NCBI RefSeq assembly: GCF_945859705.1
Contig: NC_079134.1
Coordinates: forward strand, 69,188,625-69,252,624
Length of the DNA: 64,000 nucleotides
Origin: Episyrphus balteatus
Taxonomy: Eukaryota; Arthropoda; Insecta; Diptera; Syrphidae
Reading direction: 5' to 3'
The notes beneath the pieces are model-generated. The model did not search any database. It had not been told where the DNA came from and worked only from the letters and a program-made list of their open reading frames with translations. How positions within the stretch are numbered: the first letter of the stretch is position 1; each line of letters begins with the position of its first letter. Of this stretch, positions 41,773 through 54,760 are shown in pieces. A program made the translations under genes and the position numbers.

Positions 41773-43036
41773 TTACATGAAGCCTCAAGAGGCGCGACTC
41801 TTTTTTAACATAATGAGTGCAAAAGAGAAAAAAGATGAAAGAAAAAATTATCCGACCGGAGAGCCGTGGGTCGTGAGTCCGAGACTCTTTTTTGACGTTT
41901 CTTTTTCCACTTTTTCTTTTTTCAACATTCCCTCACATTTCTTTTTGCTTCTTGGTGCAATACAACAACAACACATTTTAATTCAAAAGATAAATGTCAA
42001 ATTTGAGTCCTTGACTCATCGTCTAATAGTACGCGCCTCACAGAATGATTACACACCCGACAAACAATTTTGGTTCTATAAAGCTTTACAGATGCAATTG
42101 TTGCTTCTTTAAAGCATTATAGAAGCAAAATTGTTAGTAGGGCAGCCACCCAAAAAAATATAAAAGTTCTGACCTGGGATTGCGACTAAATTTTTCATTT
42201 TTATATAGTTTTTGGGTCGCTGAAACCGAACCCGAAGTCCGTTTTGCTCCATCCCGTCAGGTTTTCGAGATAACCTCATAAAATGTCATAAAATGTTAAT
42301 CATATAGTTTTTGGATCATTGAATCCAGATTCGAAGTCAATTTCGCCCTATCACGTCAGGTTTCTGGGATATCCTCAAAAAAATGTCAAAACCAAAAAAA
42401 CAAAAGTTTTTATCTGGGGTTGCGACTAAATTTTTCATATAGTTTTTGGGTTGCTGAAACCGAATCCGAAGTCTATTTTGGCTTATCACGTCAGGTTTTT
42501 GAAATATCCTCAAAAAATGTCTAAACTCAAATAAAAAGTTCTTATCTGACATTTTTTGAACATATCTCAAAAACCTGACGTGATACGGAAAAATAGAGTT
42601 TAAATTCAGTTTAAGCAACCCAGTTTAAGCAACCCTATAAAACTATATGAAAAACCTAGACGCAACCCCAGATAAGAAATTTAGTTTTTTTGGTTTTGAC
42701 ATTTTTTTGAGGATATCTCAGACACCTGACGTGATAGGCCAAAATTGACTTCGAATATGGATTCAGCGATGCAAAAACTATATGATTAACATATTCGCAC
42801 ATCCAGATCAGAGAAATTTTTTTTTTTGTTTTCGTGACATTTTTTGAGGTTATCTCGAAAGCCTGACGTGATTGGGCAAAACGGACTCCGGATTCGGTTT
42901 CAGCGACCCAAAAACTGAAAAACTATATGAAAAACTTAGTCGCAACCCCAGGTCAGAACTTTTATTTTTTTTTTGTGTGGCTTTGTATCAAAAGAAAATT
43001 CGAAAAAAGAGTCAAGCCTCTTGAGGCTTCATGTAA
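41773..43036. mobile_element. Foldback-type element (1264 bp)
   Basis: TIR TTACATGAAGCCTCAAGAGG and inverse, ~34 bp, two mismatches. The interior (about 42145-42975) is itself a large imperfect palindrome with repeated cctgacgtgat and gcgactaaattttt motifs in both orientations. No ORF of note. Confidence 0.7.
42056..42142. mobile_element. 87-bp MITE related to M2 ends
   Basis: CCCGACAAACAATTTT... against inverse of CCCTACTAACAATTTT; the terminal motif is shared with M2. Lies inside the foldback element. Confidence 0.6.
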
Positions 43037-43184
43037 TAACTGACTTTCACAGTTCCTTTACCATTTTACCAAGTTTTCACTTTTAGACGTTTACATTTTT
43101 GAATAAAAGTCACTAATATTTTATCACCGCATGGCAAAGCGTTTTTCTTATGAGGTTCAGGGAAAACTAACAAAAACGTCTTTT

Positions 43185-44015
43185 TTGGTCCTTATCTACA
43201 ATAACCTAAAAAGTGAAAAAAAGGGAAATTTACAAATTTAGATTTTTTTTGTTTCTTTCTAGCGCTATTTGTTTTTGTTTATTAAAGCAAAAAACAAGCT
43301 TTCTGCATCATTATTTTTAATCTTAAGGTAAGAAAAACTGTCAAAAAATGAGTTTGAAAATGTTCACTTTTTTTTCTCGCTAGCGTATTTTTTTTTGCAA
43401 AAAAAGAGTTAACAAATTGTTTTTATACAAAAAAAAAAATATGCTTTCCGCATTTTTTGTTTTAATTTTCTAGCCCGAAAAACCATACAAAAATGCGTTT
43501 GAAAATTATCACTTTTGTACTTTTTCACATTTTGAGCCAATGTAGTTAAAGGTATAACTACAACGGCCACTTTTTGCAAAAAGTCAAAAAGTGAAAATTT
43601 TCAAACTCATTTTGTGATAGTTTTTACGACCAAAAAATTAAAAATAATGATGCAGAAAGCTTATTTTTTGGTTTAAAAAACAATTTTTGTAGTTTTTTCC
43701 AAAAACAAATGGAGCTTGAAAGAAATAATTTTTTTTTTACTTATGTAAATTTCCCACTTTTTCACTTTTTATGTCACTTAAAGGTATGTATAACTACAAT
43801 GGCCAATGAACATTTTCAAACTCATTTTGTGACAGTTTCTCCGACCACAAAATTAAAAATAATTATGCAGAAAGCTTATTTTTTGGTTTCAAAAACCATT
43901 TTTGTAGTTTTTTTTTAAATTATTCAAAAACAAATAGCGCTAGAAAGAAATAGAAAAAATTCAATTTTGTAAATTTTCCACTTTTTCACTTTTTAGGTCA
44001 TTGTAGTTATGGCTT
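43185..44015. repeat. Large imperfect inverted repeat
   Basis: aacctaaaaagtgaaaaa...tttacaaa at the left matches the inverse at the right (tttgtaaattttccactttttc); internal agctttctgcatcatt / aatgatgcagaaagctt pairs too. Probable foldback element; no coding sequence. Confidence 0.6.
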
Positions 44016-44926
44016 TAACATAAAAAAACGTTATCTTGCGACGCAGTTGGTGTGGTAAAGCCTTAAGAATTGATTTGTTAGATAAATAAAATGCACGACT
44101 GGGGCCGCACGTACTTGCTCTTGCAGTTCAAAGCACTTTTAAGTTAGCTTACTTGTAGATTATAAGAGCTGCCTCTATATAAAATTTTAAGAAATTTGGT
44201 TGATGTAGGGGAAGAGACGGCATGGAGGCCAAATGTTAGTTAAATAAATTTTTTTTTATTTGACTTGACTCTATTGAGAAAAACTAAAAATGCAGTTTTA
44301 CTGCAATTACCTTGAATATTACGTATGCAAAATTTTATCAAAATCGTTAGAGCCATTTTTGAGAAAATTGCAATAACTCCATAATGATGTACGGGAAGAG
44401 CCGACATCCGCGATTTAAAAAAATGAAAAGACCATATTTCCACTATCCGTATTTTTTGAGAAAAACAAAAAACGCAGTTATGTTAGATCTATGTACAGCA
44501 TTACGTGTGTTAAATTTAATCAAAATCGTTAGAGCCGTTTTCGAGAAAATTGCAATAACTCAAAAATTTTGTATGGGAGGTATACGTTCTAAGCGAGATA
44601 TTAAAAAACAAAAAAAAACCAACCTTGGAAATTACGAAAAAACCATCCATACCAAATTTCAAGAAAATCCTTCAACCCGTTTAGGCTGTAGCTACTTGTA
44701 CAGATGGACGCACGGACGCACCGACGCACCGACGCACAGACCGACGGACGTCATGACGAAACCCACTTTTTTGGACTTCTCCATCATCGTAATGTTAGTT
44801 TTGATTAAAACCTCGAATTTTTTTTTTGACACGAAACCAATACTTGCCCTATAGAGCAAGTAAAAAATGTCAATTCTCACTTTCAAAAAGATGTTTTGCT
44901 TAAAATTTCACTGCCACACAGTACCA
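44016..44926. repeat. Dispersed repeat fragments (element end at 44700-44850)
   Basis: 44240-44850 contains caaaatcgttagagcc... type repeats and a gacgcacggacg microsatellite, then the inverse of the element end seen at 23545, 34546 and 47321. Related gaagagccgacatcc sequence is at 51850. A 156-codon open frame here is not credible as a gene. Confidence 0.5.
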
Positions 44927-45012
44927 CCCGACTAACAAATTTGCTTCTATAAAGCTTTACAGGTGTTAATGTAGCTTCTGTAAAGCTATAGAATTGATAT
45001 TGTTTGTTAGGC
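44927..45012. mobile_element. ~86-bp MITE related to M2 ends
   Basis: CCCGACTAACAAATTTGCTT at left, tgtttgttagg at right; same terminal motif as M2. Confidence 0.45.
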
Positions 45013-46028
45013 ACGCATTACCTTTTTACTACTGTATACTTTGAAGATCTACACCTGAACGCGCCTTTAATAAATGTGAACATATCTTTATCATTAATAA
45101 GTATCTGAATGCATTCATTTAAATTTTCCTGGAGAAATTTACATGGATTTGCACACACACTTGGAAGATTTGACATTTCTCAAACGTCAAGCTGGAAGAT
45201 TTCTTTGTGTTGTGAATTTGAGAACACCAACTTTAAATAAAAAGTAAATTCTAATTGAATATCGTTTTTTTATTGCGGAAAAATATAAAATAAATTAAAA
45301 AAAAAAAAACAATTTGCGATCAAAATATATTTTCCCTGGCATAAATATTGTGAAAAAGTCAAATTACTGTGACTTTTCATCCCGTGATTGTCTTCAGGAT
45401 ATTTTTTCTCTGTAAAACGACAGCATACGGCCAAAATAATTAACCTTCTACGTCATCTTCACTCAGATCTGCAATTTCTTATTGATTTTGATTTAATTGA
45501 ATTTATATTACCGAAGAAAATAAACAAAATTATTGATCAAAGGAATCTCTGGTTTTATTTTGCAGAAGTTGTTTTGATTTCAGTTTGACGTACGTGTAAA
45601 AATTGTTGTCAAAGGACAAACACACAATCGCAATGAAAAAAAAAATGAAGTGTGGTGTGAATGACAAATTTGAGTGAAGTTGGTGGAGGTTGAATGATTG
45701 ACGGATGAAATTTGAACGAATGGAACATGAAACAGGTTGAATTGAATTGAAATGTAAGGTGCAAACGCAATGCCCTTTAGGCGATTACACTTAACGTAGT
45801 TGAGCGTAGTTAAAACGTAGTTCAACAATATCTAAATCAGGATTAAAATATATCAAAAAGTAGGTATATTATATATTCTTGTGTAAAAAGTGTAGTTAAT
45901 CACAAGAAAACAACAACAAATACTATAAAAAATAAAGAAACTATTTTGGTATAATTGTGTTCAAAATTGTTGCAAATAAAAAAAAAATTAAGAAATTGGC
46001 ACTCGAATTTCGAGGGCTGGGTCGGCTA
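45013..46028. other. AT-rich sequence without recognised feature
   Basis: No convincing ORF, repeat boundary or RNA gene; ends at the R3 rejoining point (ggctag|tacaaat). Confidence 0.4.
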
Positions 46029-46339
46029 GTACAAATAATTATACAACTTTTTTAGTTCTTAAATCCATTTATTGCGTTTGAGGTGATTTATATTTATATT
46101 TCTTATATATTGGACTGTCCCGATTTATAGTTGTTATCCCTTACGACTTGTCAATGACAACATCTGGCACTATAATCAATATTTAAAAATAAAAGTAAAA
46201 ACTTAAAATATACCCAATCTGAAAAAGGAACGGGTAGCACAAATTGTTATATCCAATCTGAAAATGGGGAGGGGTGGCACAGCTTGTTACGGTTAGACTG
46301 CTTGTTTTATTATCGGATTGTATTTACATTGACATTCGG

Positions 46340-46454
46340 CCCTAGCGAGGTAATCCGTCGGAGAGGAAATTCTCCGATTTCATACGAAATATGATTCGAG
46401 GTGTGGTTCCGACAGGTAAAAACTGTCCGATTTGGATGAATTACCTCGCTAGGG
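46340..46454. mobile_element. MITE-like palindrome in X (R3), internally deleted
   Basis: Same ends, but about 25 bp missing near the right arm (gatttggatgaattacctcg joint). Confidence 0.7.
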
Positions 46455-46875
46455 CGGAATCGTACATACAAACATGTTTTTTTTTTTTTATTTTTAAGGA
46501 ATTTTTGGGTTTTTGGTTTTGACAATTATTTAACTTAGGGTAAAAACACTCAAGAATATTTGGAGATAAAAAGTTCGGGAATTAAATATATAAATAAATA
46601 AATACAATACAAGTTATTTAAAGTTGATTAATTCCTCAAGACATTTTATGGAGAAGACAACAATATAAACACAATAAAAAAAAAGACTCAAAACATAAGG
46701 AAACATTAAAAGAATACTTTTTAACAATGTGTGAATAATTCCATTCAATTTTTAATTGATTTTTTTTCAAATTTTGTAAATGAAAAAGGATAGTTTTTCA
46801 TTTGAAATTTTATAAGTAATTTCACTTTACATAACGTACATATAAAAGAAAAAATAAGTCAATTGAACATAACTT

Positions 46876-47021
46876 ATACGGTGCAGTGGCAAGGATGGGG
46901 AGCCGTGCAATATGATCTACATTGGGATTACAAGGAAATTATTGGAGACGAGACTAATCGAACACAAAAGGGATATTCGTAACAAAAGAGAATCAATCCA
47001 CTGGGTTATCAAAACATTATA
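46876..47021 (+). pseudogene. GIY-YIG relic, R3
   Basis: Same 48-codon relic, closely similar to R1. Confidence 0.6.
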
Positions 47022-47467
47022 CAATTTGTACTATTTTATTTTTGGGTCCAGTTTTAAATTTAGTTTTGTTCAATTGTATAATTTTTTCTATGTATATGTA
47101 TAGCATTCATATTATGAAATAATTACTTAAATATAAAGTGAGCTTTAAATTTGAATATTAGTTGGTCCCAATGTGTCGTAAATGAATAAAATCTTAATTT
47201 ACCACACTATTATTTAATGTCCTGATATTTGCGATTTAAATCTTCAAGATTTCCTTGTAAATTTGTAAAACTTATGAATAAAATATTGCATTAGCCGGGT
47301 GATTTTTTAATTTCTCTATAGGGAGCGTATTGGTTTTGTGTCACAAAATTCGAGGTTTTAATCAAAACTAACATTACGATGATGGAGAAGTTCAAAAAAG
47401 TGTTTTTCATCATAAAGTCCGTCCGTGCGTCACGACGACGACGCTCGTCACTTCCATCTGTACATGA

Positions 47468-47640
47468 AGCTGCAGCCTAAACTGGGGGACCGTTTTTTTT
47501 TTTTTAATTTGGTGCAAGTTCTTTTTTTTAATATCACTTATATCGTTTTCCTTCACTCCAGTGAGAGTACCCTTTTAGTATGGACTTATTTTTGCACTTT
47601 TGGAGGTTTTGTGTTCCTTTATATAACTCTCAAGCCCCTT
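47468..47640 (+). repeat. R repeat unit, copy R4 (leader only)
   Basis: Only the first ~170 bp of the R leader is present (it starts gctgcagcctaaactggggg as at 1, 34671 and 52068) before it diverges at about 47635 into unrelated AT-rich repeats. A truncated or recombined unit. Confidence 0.65.
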
Positions 47641-48159
47641 ATACTATCATATTAGATTTCTTCAATAAATTCGAATTATTCTTTTTTTCAACTAAAAATT
47701 ATTTTAGTAAATTTTTCGCGTCGGTTTTTTTTTTAAATTTTATAAATGCAATTTTGTAGAGCGTTCAATTTTATACAAGAAAATTATTAAATCTAGCCTT
47801 TTTGATGAATCATTAAAAAGTTATAAAATTCCAAACTCAAAAACACAATCTTTCCCATGTACTTAATGTTAATATTAAGGGCTGAAACTCACAGTATTTT
47901 TTTTTTTCGTCATTTTCAACAATATTTTCGATAATGCTTTGAACAAAAAAAAAAATTTTTTTGAATCAGTCTAATACCTACTTCGAATTTCTTTTTTTCA
48001 GTTCATACAAATTTTTCCGTACGCCTGTTAACACTATTTTTTTTTTTCAAGGAAATGATCATCGAGCCATTTTTGTCTCGTCACATTCACAATTACAAAA
48101 AAAAATTACTCATTATTTTCCATCACTTCAGAAGAAGGAGTAAAAATTTATGTTGTTTT
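47641..48159. other. AT-rich repeat sequence between R4 and foldback element
   Basis: Contains gtagagcgttcaatttt like that in 23695-24130. No gene seen. Confidence 0.4.
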
Positions 48160-49740
48160 CTTTCACTCTATTAAGGAGTACTCTAAATTTTTACACCTTT
48201 TTCTGGAGTGATAGAACATAATGAGAGTAATTTTTTTTTGTAATTGTACTCCAGTCAAAGCGTCATTTGACCTTGCGCAGAGAGGCACTGTCAGTTTTTA
48301 TTTCATGGATCGATAGAGGTATATTTAAAAGGCTTAAACACAATGTCTCACCACCTGATCATTCTTATTAGCGGAGTTATTCGCAAAAATGCATTTTTTG
48401 GGATATTTTACTTCTGAGCTGATATCTTTGCTCCAGATTATCGTAGACCAAAAAATAAACATACATTTTCTTCCTTATAATATTTTCTATCGTTGTATGT
48501 AATTTCATTGTATTTGAGTGAGTAAAATACAAAATGGCAGCCATTTAAAGTCAAATTTTTGTTGTTAAAAAACACATTTTTGTCATTATTTCGAAAAAAG
48601 CTTATATCATGATTGACATTTTTCTAATTTATTTTGTAGCCCTATTCATGTCACACGAGCCGAGAAATTAATTTTTTAAAAAAGTTCCAAATGCCCAACG
48701 AAAAACATGAGACAAATCCTCTTATAACAAGAACAATGAAAACAACCCCTCTCACTGAGAACTATTATTCGACTTATAAACAAGGGAAATTTTTTTAAAT
48801 TTTCTTGCGGAATGATGCTTTCTTAAAATTATAATAACTCGGCTCGTGTGGGTCGTAGAGAGCTAATTTTTTTTTTAATTGTAGATAATTTAAAGGACTA
48901 CAACAGTAATTAATTTTTTTAGCCAATACTTGCACCGTTGCACCAATAATAAGGCAAGAGTTTGCTTAACAAAAAAACGTCTTTGACTTAATATTACTTA
49001 TTTTTTATTTGTTTCAACAGAAATAATGTGCACCAAATCGATAGAAAATGTTGTAACAAACAATTAATAGCTTTATTTTTTGTCGTAGGACACTCTGAAG
49101 CCGAGTTATTCCCAAAAAACGATATTTTTGGGTGTTTTCGCACCGGTTTTGCATGCGTTCATTTATCAATTGCTCGGCCATCTTTGGTGATAAAGAGCTG
49201 ATTTTTTCTGTAAAATGCAGGATGAATAGGGCTACAAAATAGATTAGAAAAATGTCAACCATGATATAAGCTTTTTTCGAAATAATGACAAAAATGTGTT
49301 TTTTAACAACAAGAATTTGACTTTAAATGGCTGCTATTTTGTATTTACTCACTCAAATACAATGAAATTACATACAACGATAGAAAATATTATAAGGAAG
49401 AGAATGAATGTTCATTTTTTGGTCTACGACAATTTGGAGCAAAGATATTAGCTTAGAAGTAAAATATCCCAAAAAATGCATTTTTGCGAATAACTCCGCT
49501 AATAAGAATGATCAGGTGGTGAGAAATTGGGTTTAAGCCTTTTAAATATACCCCTATCGATCCATGAAATAAAAACTGACAGTGCCTCTCTGCGCAAGGT
49601 GAGGCCCTTTTTTCCGACGCTTTGACTGGAGTATTGTTGTCGTTTTCTTTTACTCTATTAAGGAGTACTCTAAATTTTTACTCCTTTTTCTGGAGTGATA
49701 GAACATAATAAGAGTAATTTTTTTTTGTAATTGTGTGTGT
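48160..49740. repeat. Direct repeats of ~95 bp flanking the foldback element
   Basis: 48160-48246 and 49645-49737 share ctctattaaggagtactctaaatttttac-like sequence in the same orientation, immediately outside the foldback element; far too long for a target duplication. Confidence 0.75.
48247..49633. mobile_element. Foldback element with ~400-bp inverted arms
   Basis: Arms 48247-48649 and 49222-49633 (ends TACTCCAGTCAAAGCGTC and inverse) around a ~570-bp centre. TTG borders both ends, a possible 3-bp duplication. No transposase. Confidence 0.85.
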
Positions 49741-49904
49741 GACAAGGCAAAAATGGATAATTTCCTTGAAAAAAATAGTGATACAGGCCTAGGGAAAAAA
49801 TTGTATGAATTGAAAAAAAAGTTGATAAGTCTGTTTCTACACGAAGACGCAAGGCGCAGAAATTATCTTCGAATTACTTTTGATTTTTGTTTCGGTGCGT
49901 CGCA

Positions 49905-51671
49905 CAGTGTGGTAATTCGCCAATCTGACTGGACAAAATAGAAAAAAAAAAGTTTAGCCACATGATTTTAAATCATGAGTTGAGCTTCTCAATACAATGG
50001 GTAACTGTAATTCATGTTTGGTTTTTTTGTTTTCATCTCGGATTAGCGTAAGCTAAGCTTGAAAGTTGGTTCTTGTCAACAGTTGGATGGAGGTAATACA
50101 AAGTATTCTATTTTTCGCTTGAGTTTGGTTGACGATTAAAAACGCTGTGGTAGTTTTTTTGTTGTAATTGTTTTTTTTTAATTGTTAATCTACATTTGGA
50201 GGTAAAGTATTATAATTTTTATTTATTAATTACCATTGCAACTATTTAAAAAAAAATAAATTCTGTAAGAAGGCTAGGAAGTGCAAAAAAAAATATCTTT
50301 GTTTTTCAATTAGAGGTAAAGTAAATTTTTCCGCATTTTTCCGGTCTGAAATTATTTAATTCATGTATTGTGGAGTGTTGTCATTAAGATTAGCTATTTA
50401 CATGTCTCGCGTTTTCTCGACCGCCATACAACTTTTTTCACTTTTCAAAATGAAGTCAAGATTTTCAAAAAAACAAATTTTCGAAAAATGTGTCAAAACT
50501 GCCAAATAAGATCGAAAAGACAGTTTTTTTATCTTTTAATGAGCAGGTATCATCTTTGGAACATTTTTGACAATAAAGAAATATTAAAAACATATATAAA
50601 AGTTTTGTGCTTCAAGTTAAGCGAAAAAAAGACAAAAAAGGTGGAAGACACTTTAGACCGCTCTTTAAACATGAATTTCATTTTGCTTGACCAATATTTA
50701 TGTGATAACTGATAACTAAATAAACAAAAACAGTAGATAGTGAGACAAAAGTAGAAAAGAATGTTTAAAAATGGGAAAAATATAACAAACGGAAGGTTAA
50801 AAGTCTCCTAAGTTCACCTATCCATTAGAAAATAGTTAAAATCAGAAAAATCACTCTCCGCAAAATTAAAAAAGCATATTCCAATAATACCGGAAAGGAT
50901 TTATCGAAATGTTCTTTGAGTGAAGGATCAAAATGTATAAAAGATTAAGTTCTGATCCTCTGGAACCACTAAACCACTGGAATTTTCAACTAATGAGGCA
51001 TTATCATTGATGAATGATGCTTTTCTGTCGGAACATTTTAAAGAATTTCAATGCAAAAAGCAAGCAAGTGTAAAAGGCCAGAAATAGGTTCACGAAGAAA
51101 TTTAGAGAATTATTAGCTTGAAAAACATCGAAGGTAATATAAACACAGCTGTTTTTAATAGGCCCTTATGTTTCAAGTTTGCATCGCACAAAAAGGAGTT
51201 ACTTTTTTAAATTATCTGCAGATATTTTAAGAGGTGATGCCATTTTTTATGATTGTGAAGCATATTTAATTAAAATCATTGCTAAAATTTTAATTTAAAG
51301 CATGATATTGAGAAAATAAATCATGTATGTCACCTGTCAAAAACAAGTGTAAAAGTTCTATTTCTTAATAAAAACTAATTATTCTGCCTCTCTTTTTTCG
51401 TGAATAGCAATAGAGTTTTTATTTATTGAGATTTTTCAAGCGTTTTTTAAAATAGTTAAGTATATCCATAAGAATAGGTTTACGGAAACATAAATTCAAA
51501 AATGCATTTTCTTCATCACTATTTTGAAATTATAGATTTCTTTTTAAAAAATCTTTCTTTTTTATAGAATTTTATCTATTCACATTCATTTGTTTAAAAC
51601 TGTTTAGAAAAAAAGTCGATTTAACGCGAGTTATAAATTTTGTCCAGCTAGATTCGTGATTGGCCACACTG
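49905..51671. mobile_element. 1767-bp TIR element with 9-bp duplication
   Basis: Ends CAGTGTGG...CCACACTG with about 35-bp imperfect TIRs (ccaatct, tggacaaaa blocks); duplication TGCGTCGCA (49896-49904, 51672-51680). Interior has short open frames only (for example 50368-50712) and no recognised transposase. A partial second end (cagtgtgcaattttgccaatct) follows immediately at 51681. Confidence 0.75.
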
Positions 51672-51680
51672 TGCGTCGCA

Positions 51681-52067
51681 CAGTGTGCAATTTTGCCAAT
51701 CTAGAGGAACTAAATTCGTGATTCCAAGGACACTTAATTTTTGCTATGAAAACCAGTTTAATTATAAAATATGTATTTCTACAAGTGCCTTATTGATTTT
51801 CAGATATATTATATCTAATTATATGTACATATGTATGTACAAAATAGATGGGGAAGAGCCGACATCCAGCAATCCATTTTGGGAGTTGTTTATCAAAACT
51901 ATCTATATCTCGAAAACGAAGCGAGATACCTATCGAAAAATTTTATTTAATCTTTTTGTATTATATTATCATGAGGAGTCTAAAAAAGTAATTTAGGATT
52001 CATAAAAATCATAAAGTTCGTCCGTGCGTCACGACGACGACGCTCGTCACTTCCATCTGTACATGAA
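51681..52067. repeat. Solo TIR-like end and dispersed repeat before R5
   Basis: 51681-51720 resembles the end of the 49905-51671 element; 51845-52067 has the gaagagccgacatcc repeat and the gcgtcacgacgacgacgctc motif that precedes R3, R4 and R5. Confidence 0.5.
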
Positions 52068-53224
52068 GCTGCAGCCTAAACTGGGGGACCGTTTTTTTTT
52101 TTTTTTAATTTGGTGCAAGGTCTTTTTTTTTAATATCACATATCGTTTTCCTTCACTCCAGTGAGAGTACCCTTTTAGTATGGACTTATTTTTGCACTTT
52201 TGGAGGTTTTGTGTTCCTTTATATAATATACATACAATTTTATTTAGACAAATATCGTCAATAAAAATGATATGGACTTTATTTGATTCAATTGTTTGCG
52301 AATTCTTTTTGAATTAATGTAATTATCCCGCACTCGCCACCTTAAAGCTTTGACAAAAAAAAAAACATCCAACACAAATGGTGAACAAATGGCGCACTTT
52401 TCAATGACAGCTTTAAGAGTTTTTTTTCTATGTACCGAGGGCTCTGAACTCTTTTGGGGAAAATTCCTAAAATTCAGTATTATCATTACCTTAGTGTTAG
52501 GTAAAATTAATTCATGGAATAGTTAAATTTGTAAAATATGTTTTACTAGAATCTTAAAGTGAAAAGATTCATACACTTTTTTGGTTGAAGGTATATTTGA
52601 CTCTACGTAAAGAAAATATTGCTACTCGTAAGGTATATACTACTTTAATTTGTTAACCAATAATTTGCTTATAAAAATTACTTTACGGATCCATGAAATG
52701 TTCAATACGTAAGGTAAAATTTACTTAAAATCTAGGGCTTTTTACTTTAATTACCTTACTAGTCATATGGAGTATAAAATACTAGATTCATTTTTCTCCG
52801 TGTAGAAGTAAAACGTGTCATTTTACCTAGGGGCGGGTTCAATCAGGAGAAAACCTTAAGCCAGAACCATAATTGGAGGATGGAGTCGGAAGCTACTGTC
52901 AATTGTTGTTGTTTTCTTTGTATTTTCCACAAGTTTTCATCCGTCGAGTGCGGTTGCGAGCGCTGTTCCCCTCCGTTTGCATCCGACTATCCGACAATTA
53001 TAGTTCTGGCTTTACACGTACACGAAAGATAAAATGAGTCGACATGACATAATTTGCACAGCGAAAAAAATTGTTCTGTTTGTGGATTGGATTGCGGTTG
53101 TGTGGCTGGGCAGCTGTTTGCTCAGTGGAGACGCTGTGTATGAAGAAGCGCCCCTCCTTGAAAGGAAGTTTCGAGAAGCAAAGACGAGAACCTTCGGAGA
53201 CATACTCGAATTTCGAAATATTTG

Positions 53225-53258
53225 TATAAATAGATGGCGCGGACACGGAAACGACACA
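53225..53258 (+). promoter_or_regulatory. Predicted TATA promoter in segment P (R5)
   Basis: TATAAATAG at 53225-53233, same context, with element E starting at 53265. Confidence 0.45.
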
Positions 53259-54098
53259 GTTTAACCCTTCAAGCAAGGAAACGGAGTCCAGAAAAGACCC
53301 TCCGACCGAGAAAAGCGGGGTTGCACTCACACACTTGCAACTTATTGTGTATGAACACAAAAGTCGAACGAGAATCGATTCTCGATCGTGGTGAAAAAGT
53401 GCGAAAAGGAAAACACCACATGATAGAGACAAGTGCAACCCCATTTTACAAAAGAACAAATTTGTTAAACGTCAAAATTAGTGAAACGTTAACAAAACTG
53501 TAAGTAAGCGAGTCAAGGAAGTGAAATTAATAATTAAAGTGAAATTAATAATTGTGAGTATATTTTTATCATTTTATTATTTTATTCATTTCTTTTTTAT
53601 TTTATGCAATTAATCTTAACCCTCTGTCCCAACTAACAATTTTACTTCCACAATGGTCTAACGAAGCTGTTTCGATTTTAGAAATATTGCTTGTATACGA
53701 CCATAGAGAAGCCCATCTGGCTCACCCGAGAAGCTTGATAGGCCTTAGAAGAGTCATATGCAAGTTGATTGGAGAGACTCATAACATGTCTTTAATGCCT
53801 TATAGAAACAACCAACATTTGAAATTTTAAAATGTGTATTATTGTTGCAGGCTTTTATTTTTATTTAGAAGATCTGAGTAGACTTGTCGAAGGATTTTGA
53901 AAGTCTAAACGAGGTATATCCCAAATAGAATAAAGAAAAAACATATTTTTTTTTTCATTTTATTTTTTTTATGTACCTATTACATTTTATTTTTTCATTT
54001 TCTTCTTTGTTTTCGATCCAGACAAGTTTTGCTTCTGAAATTAAATTTCCAAACACAATTGTATTGAGAAAAAAACTTCTTACTAACTTGATGCATTT

Positions 54099-54165
54099 TG
54101 CTGGATTTGAACCTCGTACATCCTGATTGATAGTCCGGTACATTACCCATCGAGCTACTCAGGTA
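54099..54165 (-). other. tRNA-like sequence, copy B
   Basis: Duplicate of the 2031-2097 element, with the same A- and B-box-like motifs. Confidence 0.5.
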
Positions 54166-54399
54166 TATAATAAAAGAGCTTCAAATTTGGACTAGTTGAA
54201 ACGAGAGCTTCCTAAGGGCTTCGATTTAACTTCCTGATGAGTTGCACTATCTCAAAGAATATGGTGACCATTTGTGTTTTTTTTTTCAAAGTTATTATTT
54301 TTGGTTATTTTCTGTTTTTTTTTTTTATCTTGTAAAAAATTATTTAATAAAGACTACATAATATTATATACTGATTGTCAAACCATGTCATTATTGAGA

Positions 54400-54760
54400 A
54401 GAAAACAAAGTGAAAAAAATAATGAAAATTATTTTTATTTTTAAGCGAAGTGATTGAATATAATTCAATTAAAAAGTTAATAACTTTTTATTATAAAAAA
54501 GTTAAAGTGACCTCAACTCCATATGCGTTTCTCCCAGGTATGACAGTGGGCTCATCAGTTAGATGCTGTCATACCCTTACTAAGACGCAAAATTTTGGTC
54601 CATGAATACAGACACTTATAAAAATCACAACCTGAATAGACTGTGAATTTTAATATTTAAGGGGAACATGGTTACATTCTTGCACCTAAAAACAATTGCC
54701 CGTGGTCAGGCTAATAAGTAAACAAAGTGAAAAAAAAAATAATGAAAATTATTTTTACAT
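54400..54760 (-). repeat. Inverted ~317-bp monomer, copy B
   Basis: Counterpart of 2330-2692, with the same spacer to the right (about 54761-55025). Confidence 0.85.
54524..54589 (-). ncRNA. Hammerhead motif in inverted monomer, copy B (11.1 variant)
   Basis: Same A at position 11.1 as at 2454-2519. Confidence 0.7.

Larger units (their letters stand above)
34671..47320 (+). repeat. R repeat unit, copy R3 (heavily interrupted)
   Basis: Leader from 34671, then a 1216-bp element (35318-36533), P 36534-37031, the E1-S-E2-S-E3 series 37032-40390, a 399-bp MITE, T to 41263, about 4.8 kb of other repeats (41264-46028), then X 46029-47320. The flanks of the 41264-46028 block rejoin exactly as in R1 (ctgata / tacaaat), so it is inserted sequence. 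Confidence 0.7.

Noticed and set aside
44384..44854. 156-codon open frame
   Set aside because: Made of dispersed repeat and a gacg microsatellite; no similarity to a known protein and present as fragments elsewhere.
50368..50712. 114-codon open frame inside the 1767-bp TIR element
   Set aside because: Considered as a transposase remnant, but no catalytic or DNA-binding motif is visible.
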